Below the pieces are notes generated by a model. It did no database searches, had not been told where the DNA came from, and was given only the letters and a program-made list of their open reading frames with translations. The translations under genes and the position numbers were made by a program. Shown here piece after piece: positions 55,501-63,475 of a stretch of DNA of 64,000 nt. Location: NCBI RefSeq assembly GCF_900168065.1, contig NZ_FUZZ01000001.1, positions 620,001 through 684,000 of the forward strand, read 5' to 3'. How positions within the stretch are numbered: the stretch's first letter is position 1; each line of letters opens with the position of its first letter. This DNA comes from Chitinophaga ginsengisegetis. GTDB lineage: Bacteria; Bacteroidota; Bacteroidia; Chitinophagales; Chitinophagaceae.

Positions 55501-56220
55501 ACCGGTATTAACCTGCTCAACAACTACTCCTTTGAGTTGAGTAATCTGCACTTTTAATACAATTGTATTCAGCGGCTGAGAAGGATTACTCTTTACTTCC
55601 CGGCGTTGATAGCCAATGGCTGAGATGACCAACATGGCATCAGGCCTGTCGGTAAAGATGCTAAAGGCGCCGATGTCGTCAGTAGCAACCGTAAAGGGGC
55701 CATCCTTAATTCCTACGGTAGCCCCGGGGACAGGTTCATTCCTTTCGTTGATTACCCGCCCCCTAATTTCTACAGAAGCCTTGTATATTGCCGGTGGCCC
55801 AACCGGTGTTACGCCGACATTCTTCCTGGAAACAATAATGCTGCGACCCAGCATCTCATACGTTAATGGTTGGTTTTTGAATATGAGTTCGAGAAAATCT
55901 GCCAGCGCCATTTTTTTCACATCAATGGTGACAGGTTTCGCAATAGCAAATACTTCCTTGTTACCGGATGCACGGAAGCCGGTTTGCGATTTGACCGCAC
56001 TCAGCACCTTTTGGAGTGAGAGATCACTGCCCTTAAGTGTAACAGTTTGACCCTTTGCTCTTGCAGCGGCCAACAGGCCCAATACCAATAAAAGGTAAGC
56101 AGCGCGTTTCATCACTTTGGTTGTAATACGGATTGCGGCCAGGCGTGGCCAGTCTCCCATTCGTTTTGGTTGGTTAAGGCCATAAAAAATATAGCCTTCA
56201 GAAAAAGCGTTTCTTTCCAT
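52582..56220 (-). CDS. susC: SusC-type TonB-dependent transporter with STN domain, locus iii
   Basis: 1212 residues. Start MERNAFSEGY, signal sequence about 37-58 (ending AARAKGQ), STN domain (about 60-120, VLSAVKSQTGFRASGNKEV), carboxypeptidase-regulatory-like domain (NERNEPVPGATVGIKD), plug (DDIEDITILKDAAAAAIWGA), barrel ending YSLGVNLSF. Close relative of the locus i SusC (shared blocks such as NPFSGQPSIMGNLGEM against NPLTGFISISGNIGEM). A TACTTTTG promoter-like box on the opposite strand begins at the first base of its start codon, which suggests an antisense RNA. Confidence 0.93.
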   Translation of the reverse strand: MERNAFSEGYIFYGLNQPKRMGDWPRLAAIRITTKVMKRAAYLLLVLGLLAAARAKGQTVTLKGSDLSLQKVLSAVKSQTGFRASGNKEVFAIAKPVTIDVKKMALADFLELIFKNQPLTYEMLGRSIIVSRKNVGVTPVGPPAIYKASVEIRGRVINERNEPVPGATVGIKDGPFTVATDDIGAFSIFTDRPDAMLVISAIGYQRREVKSNPSQPLNTIVLKVQITQLKGVVVEQVNTGYQLLSKERATGAFSKPDMEVVKNRTSTMDIISRLDGLVPGLVLSPTGQSNTSRYNHSTTRKSTIRGESSVTLPGDPLYVVNGVIVTDFSALNPDDIEDITILKDAAAAAIWGARASNGVIVVTTKSGNKNKRLAVTYSGFINYSGRPNYGKIPMMNSRQYIQAARETFDPVEYPWASLTYEVIAPHEQILYNQYNGLISADQANKSLDSLASLSNTGQIEDLWQRPAFTTNHTVSIGGGNNTYSFYASLGYTGVNNNSPGDQDHSYKLNFSQQLHVGKRIDISLTTSLVNKVTSNKNNITIGNDFLPYQLFKDAAGNPLPMNFLSGYSDSLRRDYQDRSQINLDYYPLSEVDKGNAKRNTLFANVTANIAVSIWKGLRFSGSYGYQTSPGTNTSYWDNSTYSLRQTALSLTEDAGPGGTPIYHFPKNGGVYMTGENNNRNWTVRNQLIYEAKPRNNQDNLLVHLGQETQEMSAHSNTSTLLGYDEALGTYASIDWARMQNGIPGTITGYGFIPYQPFFPLKEKSRFISYFGLASYTFNQKYSVDASWRQDYSSQFGSDLASQDKPVWSIGGKWQIGKEGFMQPLTWLNELGLRGTYGITGNSPYIGSASTYDVLRVISAASQTGLIAGDALTLGQPANRGLAWESTRTINLGIDFSVLNRRLGGSINVYHRKTSDMLGSTSVNPFSGQPSIMGNLGEMTNRGIEISLTSSNIATRDFRWTSSLQFGYNRNKLNSYTKLLPFMNTASFRMGASYLVGYPMNPLFAYRFAGLDNMGDPQIYTAKNGVTKQPGLAEADDLVYMGTRQAPINGSISNVIGYKNFSLTGNIVYSFGAKMRGPVNSLYSGRLATRNNFGAANYSVLFMDRWKKPGDEAFTNVPSYVASASTNWGRRDIQYYTNGDINVVSASYIKLRDITLNYSLSAEVLEILKIQALNVYLQTSNFLIWTANKDGIDPSWQTSTPLHSYSLGVNLSF

Positions 56221-56232
56221 ACTTTTGCAATG

Positions 56233-56327
56233 ATTTGGTTGATAAATAAGTAGTCTTCGCGGACTTACGTATTATGTCATGACCAGGTTCCCGCCGGCAG
56301 TGTTTCGACCCACTTCCGGCTTTTTTT
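56233..56327 (+). ncRNA. putative cis-antisense RNA between fecR and susC, locus iii
   Basis: On the plus strand a TACTTTTG box (56220-56227) exactly fits the Bacteroidota -7 element. 65 bases after it comes a rho-independent terminator (56293-56327): stem GCCGGCAGTG/CACTTCCGGC with one mismatch, loop with TTCGA, then seven T. The RNA would be about 95 nt and complementary to the susC leader. Terminator and loop are nearly identical to those in locus ii. No open frame is present in it. Confidence 0.55.
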
Positions 56328-56352
56328 ATTGGTCATGGCAGGCATTCTCTGT

Positions 56353-57558
56353 CTAGTGTATGATGAGTTGTTTCTTTTGACTATCCATCGTAAACCTTAC
56401 TCCCGAACGTTCGAGGAAGTGGAGCATCTGCGCCAGGCTCACATTACTTTCTATCTCTCCAAAGAACATGATATCAGGCACCTGCTTTTCATAGATAATG
56501 TTGATATCATACCAGCGGGCCACCTGCTTCAATACGGTTGACAGGGGCTGATCCTGGAAATTAAATAACCCATTCTTCCAGGCAACAGCGGCATCGGTAT
56601 CTACTTGCGGTAACACTTCAATCTTACTGGTCACATTCGCCTGCTGCCCTGGTTTCAATACTGCAGTGGCGATTCCCTGCTTCACTTTGATAGCTCCTTC
56701 CAGCAGGGTAATACGGGCGGTTGACTCATCGCTGTAGCGGTTCACGTTGAAATGCGTACCCAGCACTTCCGTGCTCACTCCATCAGCAGATACAATGAAG
56801 CCATGCCCTGGATCTTTGGCAACTTCAAAGTATGCCTCACCACTCAACTCAACTCTTCGCGCGTCCTTCCCTACTGCACTGTAGAAACGGAGGCTCGACT
56901 CACTGTTTAACCACACCCGCGTACCGTCCGCCAGGGTAATGACTGCCACCTTGCTGCCTCTTGGATTGAAAAGTGTATTGTAGGTGACCTCCCCTCCGGC
57001 AGGCTGGCTATCTGCATAGCGGATGTCTCCATTGGCTTCCCGTACCACTTCAACATCTCCCTGCATGGCCAACAGCCCCTTAGCGGCACTGTCGAGCGCG
57101 ATCTGCTTCCCATCTGCCAGGGTGATCATCGCCTTCACCGCACTGGGCGCCGCCAGATCAGACAGCTGAGCATTTTGATGACGGTGTGAACCGGATGGCC
57201 GTACTGCCAGCATCCACAGGGCAATGCCTGCGATTAAGAAAATAGTAGCCGCTACTCCTGCACGCTCCCAGCGACGCAGGAAGATTCGACGGCCTGCAGG
57301 TCTGCCTGACGCGACTTCGTGCCGTGCAGGAACCTGCGTATCCTCATAATGCAGGATACGCGACAATACCTGTTCTGCCACTGCTTCGGGCATATCCTCC
57401 TCTACACCGGTCAGTTCCCATGACTGGCTTATCAGTTCTTTTAATTTTTCTTCATTTTCTGCCTCGAGTGCCAGCGCCGCCAGCGCTTCTTTCTCTGCGG
57501 GGTTGGCGGTTCTGGCAAGATAACGTTCAAACAATTCGCTCAATCGATCTGCTGCCAT
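56353..57558 (-). CDS. FecR-type anti-sigma factor, locus iii
   Basis: 401 residues. Cytoplasmic sigma-binding part 1-90, membrane helix (AGVAATIFLIAGIALWML, about 96-114), periplasmic FecR domain (NPRGSKVAVITLADGTRVWL; GEAYFEVAKDPGHGF; VLGTHFNVNRYSDE) and DUF4974 domain (LSTVLKQVARWYDINIIYEK). Regulator of the sigma factor encoded 243 bases upstream and receiver of the SusC STN signal. Confidence 0.93.
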   Translation of the reverse strand: MAADRLSELFERYLARTANPAEKEALAALALEAENEEKLKELISQSWELTGVEEDMPEAVAEQVLSRILHYEDTQVPARHEVASGRPAGRRIFLRRWERAGVAATIFLIAGIALWMLAVRPSGSHRHQNAQLSDLAAPSAVKAMITLADGKQIALDSAAKGLLAMQGDVEVVREANGDIRYADSQPAGGEVTYNTLFNPRGSKVAVITLADGTRVWLNSESSLRFYSAVGKDARRVELSGEAYFEVAKDPGHGFIVSADGVSTEVLGTHFNVNRYSDESTARITLLEGAIKVKQGIATAVLKPGQQANVTSKIEVLPQVDTDAAVAWKNGLFNFQDQPLSTVLKQVARWYDINIIYEKQVPDIMFFGEIESNVSLAQMLHFLERSGVRFTMDSQKKQLIIH

Positions 57559-57801
57559 AACACAGGTTTTATTTAATAAATCACAGATATGCCGTTCTGT
57601 ATTATTGACGCACGGAAAAGCAATTCGGATTAGACAGGATTTATATTTTTTTAATTAACATATATCATTGAGTTGTCCCGACTCTATCCAACGATGAAAG
57701 TATTGCTATGTGAAACAGGAATTACCTGGTCAGAGACTTATTAAATCAAAAACATTAAAAGAAATACGGGAAGAATAAAGGCATTGCACGATAAGGCCAC
57801 A

Positions 57802-58419
57802 TCAGGCCCGGTAAATATCGAAAAACACAAATAGCGCAATGGCATAAGGACCATAAGCGTCGTTGACAGACCGGCGCAAATTAAGCAAGGCATCGGCCAA
57901 ATGTTTTTTGGCAGTGTTTACTGATATCCCCAGCTGTTGGGCAATTTCATCAGTCTTCAAGCCTCCTTCACGATTGAGCAGATACACTGTCTTTTGCTGA
58001 GGAGTGAGATTATCAACCGCCTGCCGGATGAAATCGCGCACCTCTTTACTCATGAGCTGATGCTCAGGTTGTGCGGGCTGTTCACTGAAGGATTGGTTGG
58101 CCTCCTCCTTTTTCAGTTCAGACAAAATGAGCGCTTCTTTGGCCATGCGACGAAATCCACTGACTGCATAATTCCGGGCCATCCGTTGCAGGTAGGCGCC
58201 AAAATTGTCAATAGTGCCAAGGGTAGCCCTGTTGAGCCATACCTTAAGAAACACCTCATGTACAGTATCTTCAGCTGTCTCCCGGGATTCTGTAAGCCGG
58301 TAAATATTAGTGTAGAGTTTTTTCCGGTACGCATTGAACAGGGTTCCAAATGCCTGTTCGCTCCCGGATGCCACCTGTTGCAGCAGTTCCTTTTCGGTAT
58401 TAGGTAATAGTTCCAACAA
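57802..58419 (-). CDS. ECF RNA polymerase sigma factor (FecI-like), locus iii
   Basis: 205 residues. Region 2 about 25-90 (LYTNIYRLTESRETAEDTVHE), region 4 about 135-190 (LTPQQKTVYLLNREGGLKTDEIAQQLGIS). It starts at TTG (58419, in ATTGTTGG) without any ATG nearby. A TATCTTTA box on the minus strand about 30 bases upstream is a promoter candidate. First gene of locus iii. Confidence 0.9.
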   Translation of the reverse strand: MLELLPNTEKELLQQVASGSEQAFGTLFNAYRKKLYTNIYRLTESRETAEDTVHEVFLKVWLNRATLGTIDNFGAYLQRMARNYAVSGFRRMAKEALILSELKKEEANQSFSEQPAQPEHQLMSKEVRDFIRQAVDNLTPQQKTVYLLNREGGLKTDEIAQQLGISVNTAKKHLADALLNLRRSVNDAYGPYAIALFVFFDIYRA

Positions 58420-58797
58420 TACGTTTAGTCGATTTACTCCCGCATTAAAGATACAAAAAAGCGGAAAAGTATTTCCAGTTTAAAAATATCACATATTCAC
58501 TTCGGCTGGAACTTCATCACCTTTCGGGAAGAATCAGCCCTCACTCCACTATATATATGATAATATTAAAAAAAGATCCTGATAGCACGATCAGCTCATG
58601 TGCGCAGCATTTTATTGCACCTTTTTTATGTTGATTATGCAATATAGCAAAAATGGCCCATATTTTGTTTAAACGATTAAACAAACCTGAGACTCCATTG
58701 TCCAGGCATTATGTAGAGACAGGTTTCCAGGCTTTCCCGGAGTAGGGACCTTCAGACCAAATTCAATATATATAGTATGTATACCACAATTAAACCA
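58420..58797. other. 378-base divergent intergenic region
   Basis: It holds the promoter side of the locus iii sigma gene on the left and, on the right, the LacI-type operator at 58664-58685. The middle is AT-rich and without genes. Confidence 0.5.
58664..58685. promoter_or_regulatory. LacI-type operator before the coiled-coil protein gene
   Basis: TTTGTTTAAAC-GATTAAACAAA is a palindrome with 10 of 11 positions paired and a central CG, as LacI-family sites have. The core TTTAAACGnTTAAA is shared with the site at 59483-59496 before the LacI-type gene. A TATTTTG promoter-like box overlaps it, so binding would repress. Confidence 0.6.
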
Positions 58798-59265
58798 ATG
58801 AAAAAACTAACTACTTCGCTAGTATTGTCCATTGTATTTCCTGCAACAATGTGCGTTGCACAGAACAAAATGGATCAAACAGACTCAATCAGAATTCAAA
58901 AGCAAGTACGCGATTTACATGAGGATTTGGCTGACCTTAAACAACAGCGTGAAAAATTGCTGCTGCAAATTCCCAGGGATTCCATCGGGTTGGAGAAGGC
59001 AATAGAGGCCTCCCATGATTGGCAAATAAAAAGTCGAAATTCTGCCAGAAAGGCTGTCGGCGGCACCATAAGCGAAAACAAAAGATCGGAAAAAGATGCC
59101 CGTTCGGCCAAGCAGGCAACCGTAGAGGCAGAAGAATATGAGGGGAAGCTTCAAAAAGAACGGCAAAAGCTTACACATCTGACCGAGAAAATAGCTAAAG
59201 TAGAGGAAAAAATTATGAGTTTGCAGGCTAAGATATCTGGTACATCAGATGACATTCAGCATTGA
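58798..59265 (+). CDS. exported coiled-coil protein of unknown function
   Basis: About 155 residues from the ATG at 58798 (an ATG seven codons earlier is possible). Signal peptide 1-22 (LVLSIVFPATMCVAQ). The remainder is highly charged heptad-rich helix with two coiled-coil stretches (VRDLHEDLADLKQQREKLLL; LQKERQKLTHLTEKIAKVEE) separated by a Ser/Ala/Lys-rich part. I do not recognise a family. It has its own terminator and a LacI-type operator upstream, so it is a single-gene unit that may answer to the LacI regulator encoded next to it. Confidence 0.75.
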   Translation: MKKLTTSLVLSIVFPATMCVAQNKMDQTDSIRIQKQVRDLHEDLADLKQQREKLLLQIPRDSIGLEKAIEASHDWQIKSRNSARKAVGGTISENKRSEKDARSAKQATVEAEEYEGKLQKERQKLTHLTEKIAKVEEKIMSLQAKISGTSDDIQH

Positions 59266-59331
59266 GTCAGGAACCAATGGAGAAAAAGCGCTGTTGATTA
59301 TTTTTTAAGTTTTTTATCCGCCTGTTAAACG

Positions 59332-59362
59332 AACGGTCCTGCAATCAGGACCGTTTTGTTTT
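59332..59362 (+). terminator. rho-independent terminator after the coiled-coil gene
   Basis: 10-bp perfect stem (59332-59341 and 59346-59355), CAAT loop, then TTGTTTTTAAT. Confidence 0.88.
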
Positions 59363-59482
59363 TAATAAAATCCATCGTTAAACAAGATAGCACGGCATCA
59401 GATTCCATAATCATCAAAGAAAAATTCCACAACATCTGTTGGTTCACCGCTAAACAGATCGTTATAAAAATGACACGAATCG

Positions 59483-59496
59483 TTTAAACGTTTAAA
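59483..59496. promoter_or_regulatory. LacI-type operator, autoregulatory
   Basis: TTTAAACGTTTAAA, a perfect 14-bp palindrome with central CG. Its right half overlaps the expected -33 region (TTTA at 59491-59494), 19 bases before the -7 box at 59514. Confidence 0.7.
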
Positions 59497-59513
59497 TAAA
59501 GATGAAAAGATTT

Positions 59514-59521
59514 TATCTTTG
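59514..59521 (+). promoter_or_regulatory. -7 promoter element of the LacI-type gene
   Basis: TATCTTTG fits TAnnTTTG exactly. The transcript would start near 59528, 24 bases before the ATG at 59552. The upstream TTG at 59519 lies inside this box and so cannot be the start codon. Confidence 0.65.
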
Positions 59522-59551
59522 GTATTTTACCTTTCTGAACTTTGCTGTTTT

Positions 59552-60589
59552 ATGAAAAAAAGAACCTCACTTAAAGATATTGCCACACGCGTGGGTGTTT
59601 CCACTGCCCTGGTATCTTATGTGCTCAATAATCAGAAAGAAGACAGAATCAGCAAGGAGGTAGCGGCAAGAATCAAAGCCGTGGCTAAAGAACTTAATTA
59701 CAGAACTAACCAAATCGCCAAAGGCTTAAAGACGAGCAAAACCTTTACCATTGGCCTAATTGTGGCCGATATTTCCAACTCCTTTTCCGCCTCCCTTGCC
59801 AGGATTATTGAAGACGAAGCTGATAAAAATGGCTATACGGTATTGTTTGGCAGTTCTGATGAAAATGATATAAAGCTGAGGAAACTGGCCCATGAGATGA
59901 TTAACCGGGGCGTGGACGGATTGATATTGGCTCCTACCGAGAACGCAATAGAACTGTTGTTGGAATTGAAGGAAACAGAGGTACCCTTTGTTTTACTTGA
60001 CAGGTATTTTCCTCAATTCCGATCAAGTTATGTTGCGCTCGATAATTTTCAGGCCGGTTACATGGCAACAGAACATGCTATCGAGTCCGGCGGAAAACGA
60101 ATCGGCATGATCAATTTTCGAAGCACTCATTTTCATCTTGAAGAAAGAACCCGTGGTTGGTTGTCCGCGCTAAGGGAACATAAAATCCCCGGTGGCAAAA
60201 AACAGCTTAGACTTGTTAGAGAACATCACCTGGAATCCGAAGTTCAAAAAACAGTAAACAGCCTTCTCTCCCAACAGGAACCGGTAGACACCTTACTATT
60301 GGCCTCCAATATGATTGCAATACATGCTCTTCGCTATATCATTGAAAAACGCCTGAAAGTGCCAAAAGACATTGCTATTATTGTTATTGACGAAACCGAA
60401 GCCTTTGAGTTCTTTTATGCGCCACTTACTTTTATCAGACAACCGCTGCAGGAAATGGGACAAACGGCAACCAGGATACTACTTGATAATATTTCCCATA
60501 ATAAGGCGGTGTCCCAGGTCAATCTCTCTCCTGAACTGGTAGTTAAAAAATCTTCTTTACATCATTATTCTTCCCCACTGAAGCGATAA
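59552..60589 (+). CDS. LacI-family transcriptional regulator
   Basis: 345 residues from the ATG at 59552. N-terminal HTH and hinge (TSLKDIATRVGVSTALVSYV to AKELNYRTNQIAKGLK) followed by a periplasmic-binding-protein-like effector domain (TIGLIVADISNSFSASLARI; RGVDGLILAPTEN; VPFVLLDRYFP; DIAIIVIDETEAFEFFYAPL). These regulators release DNA on binding a sugar or, in some, hold it with a corepressor. Here no sugar gene is adjacent; the sites seen are its own promoter and that of the exported coiled-coil protein. The effector is unknown. Confidence 0.93.
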   Translation: MKKRTSLKDIATRVGVSTALVSYVLNNQKEDRISKEVAARIKAVAKELNYRTNQIAKGLKTSKTFTIGLIVADISNSFSASLARIIEDEADKNGYTVLFGSSDENDIKLRKLAHEMINRGVDGLILAPTENAIELLLELKETEVPFVLLDRYFPQFRSSYVALDNFQAGYMATEHAIESGGKRIGMINFRSTHFHLEERTRGWLSALREHKIPGGKKQLRLVREHHLESEVQKTVNSLLSQQEPVDTLLLASNMIAIHALRYIIEKRLKVPKDIAIIVIDETEAFEFFYAPLTFIRQPLQEMGQTATRILLDNISHNKAVSQVNLSPELVVKKSSLHHYSSPLKR

Positions 60590-60818
60590 TCCAGGCAGGC
60601 AATCAAGCGCAACTGGAGCCATGAAAATTACCGGAAATATTATGTATTTACTGGTATATACCTACAGAAATCCTGATTTATCAATCACCATCTTATCCTG
60701 CAGCAGTTTGTAAGATCCTTTCCGCTAACAAATTGAATTGGCTTGCAGAAGTACTCTATTTTGATTAAGTTTAGTGACAGAATAAAAATGGTTTTCCCAT
60801 CATACTAAATCATCTCTT

Positions 60819-61259
60819 ATGAAAATCAATGTAAATGGCACAGATTATACCCTGAACGTGCCGGCTAACACCAGCCTTCTTGATGCCTTAAGAGTAAATT
60901 TAAACCTCACCGGTAGTAAATACGGCTGTGGAGAAGGCGCCTGCGGTGCATGCAAGGTGCTGATAGACGGTCACGCTACGCCTTCCTGTATCACCCCCGT
61001 AGCAAGCGTAGAGAACAAAATTGTTATCACTATAGAAGGATTGGAAAAAGATGGCCAGCTGCATCCTTTACAACAGGCGTTCCTTGATGAAGATGCTTTC
61101 CAATGCGCCTATTGCAGCTCAGGCATGATCATTTCGGCAGTGGCTTTAAAAGCAAAAAATCCCAACCCCGGCAGACAGGAGATCATAGAAGCAATGCAGG
61201 GAAATATTTGCCGCTGCTGCGTTTATCCGCGAATTATAAATGCCATCAGCAAAGCTTAA
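60819..61259 (+). CDS. 2Fe-2S subunit of an isoquinoline 1-oxidoreductase/aldehyde oxidase-like enzyme
   Basis: 146 residues, CoxS/IorA type. Plant-type [2Fe-2S] cluster ligands C37, C42, C45 and C57 (YGCGEGACGACKVLIDG), and the second [2Fe-2S] domain with C96, C99 (FQCAYCSSGM), C131 and C133 (NICRCCVYPRI). It passes electrons from the molybdenum centre of the large subunit. No signal peptide; it is presumably exported in complex with the Tat-bearing large subunit, whose gene begins 18 bases downstream. No FAD subunit gene is present, as is normal for the Ior branch. Confidence 0.92.
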   Translation: MKINVNGTDYTLNVPANTSLLDALRVNLNLTGSKYGCGEGACGACKVLIDGHATPSCITPVASVENKIVITIEGLEKDGQLHPLQQAFLDEDAFQCAYCSSGMIISAVALKAKNPNPGRQEIIEAMQGNICRCCVYPRIINAISKA

Positions 61260-61277
61260 CGTTCAAAACCCAAGGTC

Positions 61278-63365
61278 ATGAAAAATCCAGGCACAGCGCA
61301 AACTCCCGTAGAAGGGCTCAACAGGCGGAATTTCCTGAAACTGCTGGGCGGCGGCATTGCAGTAGCCCTCACCTATTCTGATCTGAACGCATTATCAAAG
61401 CACACCGCTTTCGCCGGCGACGACGCTATCGCCGCCTGGATACACATCCTGGAAAACGGAACAGTAACCGTTTACACCGGCAAGGTAGAAGTAGGACAAA
61501 ACATCCGTACTTCTTTATCGCAGGCGGTAGCGGAAGAACTGTCTGTCCCCGTAAACAGCATTGAAATGATTATGGGCGATACCCTTCTTACCCCCTACGA
61601 CCGTGGCACATACGGAAGCCTCACTACACCTGTTATGGCGCTACAGTTGCGGAAAGCCGCCGCTTCATTAAAAGAGGTATTGACCGACATGGCCGCTAAA
61701 CAATGGAACGTAGCCAAACAAACAGTGGAAGCTAAAAACGGCCAGGTTATCCACGCCGCCTCCGGCAAAACGATGAGCTTTGGCGACCTCACTAAAGGGA
61801 AAAAGATCCTCCTGGCCGTAAATAACCAGGTGCAGCTCACTCCTGCCGAAAAGTGGAGTGTGGCCGGTACTCCGGTGGCAAAGGTGAATGCAAAAAGCTT
61901 TGTTTCGGGAAAACATAAATACGTATCGGATATGACAATGCCAGGCATGGTGTACGGGAAAATACTCCGTGCGCCGTCTTATGGCGCATCCCTGATCGCA
62001 GCGGATATTAAAAATGCGAAGATCTCTCCGGATGTACATGTTGTCAAAGAAGATAACTTCATCGGCGTAACCGCTCCTGATCCTCAAACAGCCGCCAATG
62101 CACTCGCCAGGATAGAAGCCCGATGGAAAACTACAGCGCAGCCTTCCAGGGCGGAAATTTTCACTTATCTGAAAACGCATTCGCAAGACAAGGAAGAAAA
62201 AGCCGGAGAAGGCGTTGACAAAGCCTTCCAGGCTGCCCCGGTGCAGGTACAACAACATTTTGAAGTGCAATATATTGCCCATGTGCCATTGGAGCCCCGG
62301 GCAGCGCTGGCAGTATGGGAAAATGAAAAGCTAACGGTATGGACGGGCACACAGCGGCCTTTTGGTGTACAGGAAGAGTTGGCGGAGATATTGTCCATCC
62401 CGAAAAATGATATCCGTGTAATGATGCCGGACACCGGCTCCGCTTATGGCGGAAAACACAGCGGCGAAGCTGCGGTAGAAGCAGCGCGCCTTTCCAGGGC
62501 TGTTGGTAAACCGGTAAAAGTAATGTGGACCCGCGAAGAAGAATTCAAATGGGCTTACTTCAGACCGGGAGGACTCATAGAAGTAGCCGCAGGCGCCAGC
62601 AACGAAGGCCTTCTTACTTCCTGGGAGTTTCATAATTACAACTCCGGAGGCGCGGGCATAGAAGTCCCTTATGAAGTAGCACACCGGCATATCCAATACC
62701 ATCCATCTGATACCCCCTTGAAACAGGGCTCTTACCGGGGCCTTGCAGCCACGGCCAATGTCTTTTCCATAGAAAGTGTGATGGACGATCTGGCCCGGCA
62801 ATTAAAACAGGATCCGTTACAATTCCGGCTTAATAATTTAAAAGATGAACGGTTAAAGCAGGTGCTACAAGCCGCAGCATCTAAGTTTGGCTGGACGCGA
62901 CCAAAGGAAGCCGGGCATGGTTATGGCATTGCGGGGGCATTTATAAAAAACGCCTATGTGGGAACCTGTGCGGAAGTGATCTACAATAAATCCAACGGGC
63001 AGCTGCGGGTGCTCCGGCTCGTGGTGGCTTTTGAATGCGGCGCCATTGTGAATCCCATGCACCTGGAAAACCAGGTGATGGGCTGCGTGCTGCAAGGACT
63101 CGGCGGCGCTTTGTTTGAAGCCGTCGATTTTAAGGATGGGCGCATTTTAAATCCATCTCTTTCCAGCTACCGGGTGCCCAGGTTCGGGGATATTCCCGGA
63201 CTGGACATCGTACTCCTCAACAGGAAGGATATCCCTTCCGCAGGAGCTGGTGAAGCGCCGATTGTTGGCGTTGCACCTGCCATCCGTAACGCGATTGCGG
63301 ATGTTACTGGTGTAAAGCTGTATACGCTGCCGTTGCTGCCGCATGGCATGACATTAAAAACCTGA
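61278..63365 (+). CDS. molybdopterin-binding large subunit, isoquinoline 1-oxidoreductase beta-like
   Basis: 695 residues. Twin-arginine signal with LNRRNFLKLLGGG at residues 14-26, so exported folded by Tat. Then the xanthine-oxidase-family molybdopterin domains: WIHILENGTVTVYTGKVEVG, TYGSLTTPVMALQLRKAAA, HKYVSDMTMPGMVYGKILRA, TGTQRPFGVQEELAEIL, TGSAYGGKHSGEAAVEAARL, and near the C-terminus the conserved SAGAGEAPIVGVAPAIRNAI with the likely catalytic Glu. Hydroxylates N-heterocycles or oxidises aldehydes; the natural substrate is not evident. No cytochrome c subunit is encoded directly after it, so its electron acceptor must come from elsewhere. Confidence 0.9.
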   Translation: MKNPGTAQTPVEGLNRRNFLKLLGGGIAVALTYSDLNALSKHTAFAGDDAIAAWIHILENGTVTVYTGKVEVGQNIRTSLSQAVAEELSVPVNSIEMIMGDTLLTPYDRGTYGSLTTPVMALQLRKAAASLKEVLTDMAAKQWNVAKQTVEAKNGQVIHAASGKTMSFGDLTKGKKILLAVNNQVQLTPAEKWSVAGTPVAKVNAKSFVSGKHKYVSDMTMPGMVYGKILRAPSYGASLIAADIKNAKISPDVHVVKEDNFIGVTAPDPQTAANALARIEARWKTTAQPSRAEIFTYLKTHSQDKEEKAGEGVDKAFQAAPVQVQQHFEVQYIAHVPLEPRAALAVWENEKLTVWTGTQRPFGVQEELAEILSIPKNDIRVMMPDTGSAYGGKHSGEAAVEAARLSRAVGKPVKVMWTREEEFKWAYFRPGGLIEVAAGASNEGLLTSWEFHNYNSGGAGIEVPYEVAHRHIQYHPSDTPLKQGSYRGLAATANVFSIESVMDDLARQLKQDPLQFRLNNLKDERLKQVLQAAASKFGWTRPKEAGHGYGIAGAFIKNAYVGTCAEVIYNKSNGQLRVLRLVVAFECGAIVNPMHLENQVMGCVLQGLGGALFEAVDFKDGRILNPSLSSYRVPRFGDIPGLDIVLLNRKDIPSAGAGEAPIVGVAPAIRNAIADVTGVKLYTLPLLPHGMTLKT

Positions 63366-63475
63366 AAATGATGAGAGGTGTCATTCAGTCGCCCCGGCAG
63401 AGAAAGAAATTGTAAAAAACACTATAAATTATTTCATATTTTGCCCATTTATTTTTCACCTATTTGTACCTGGCA

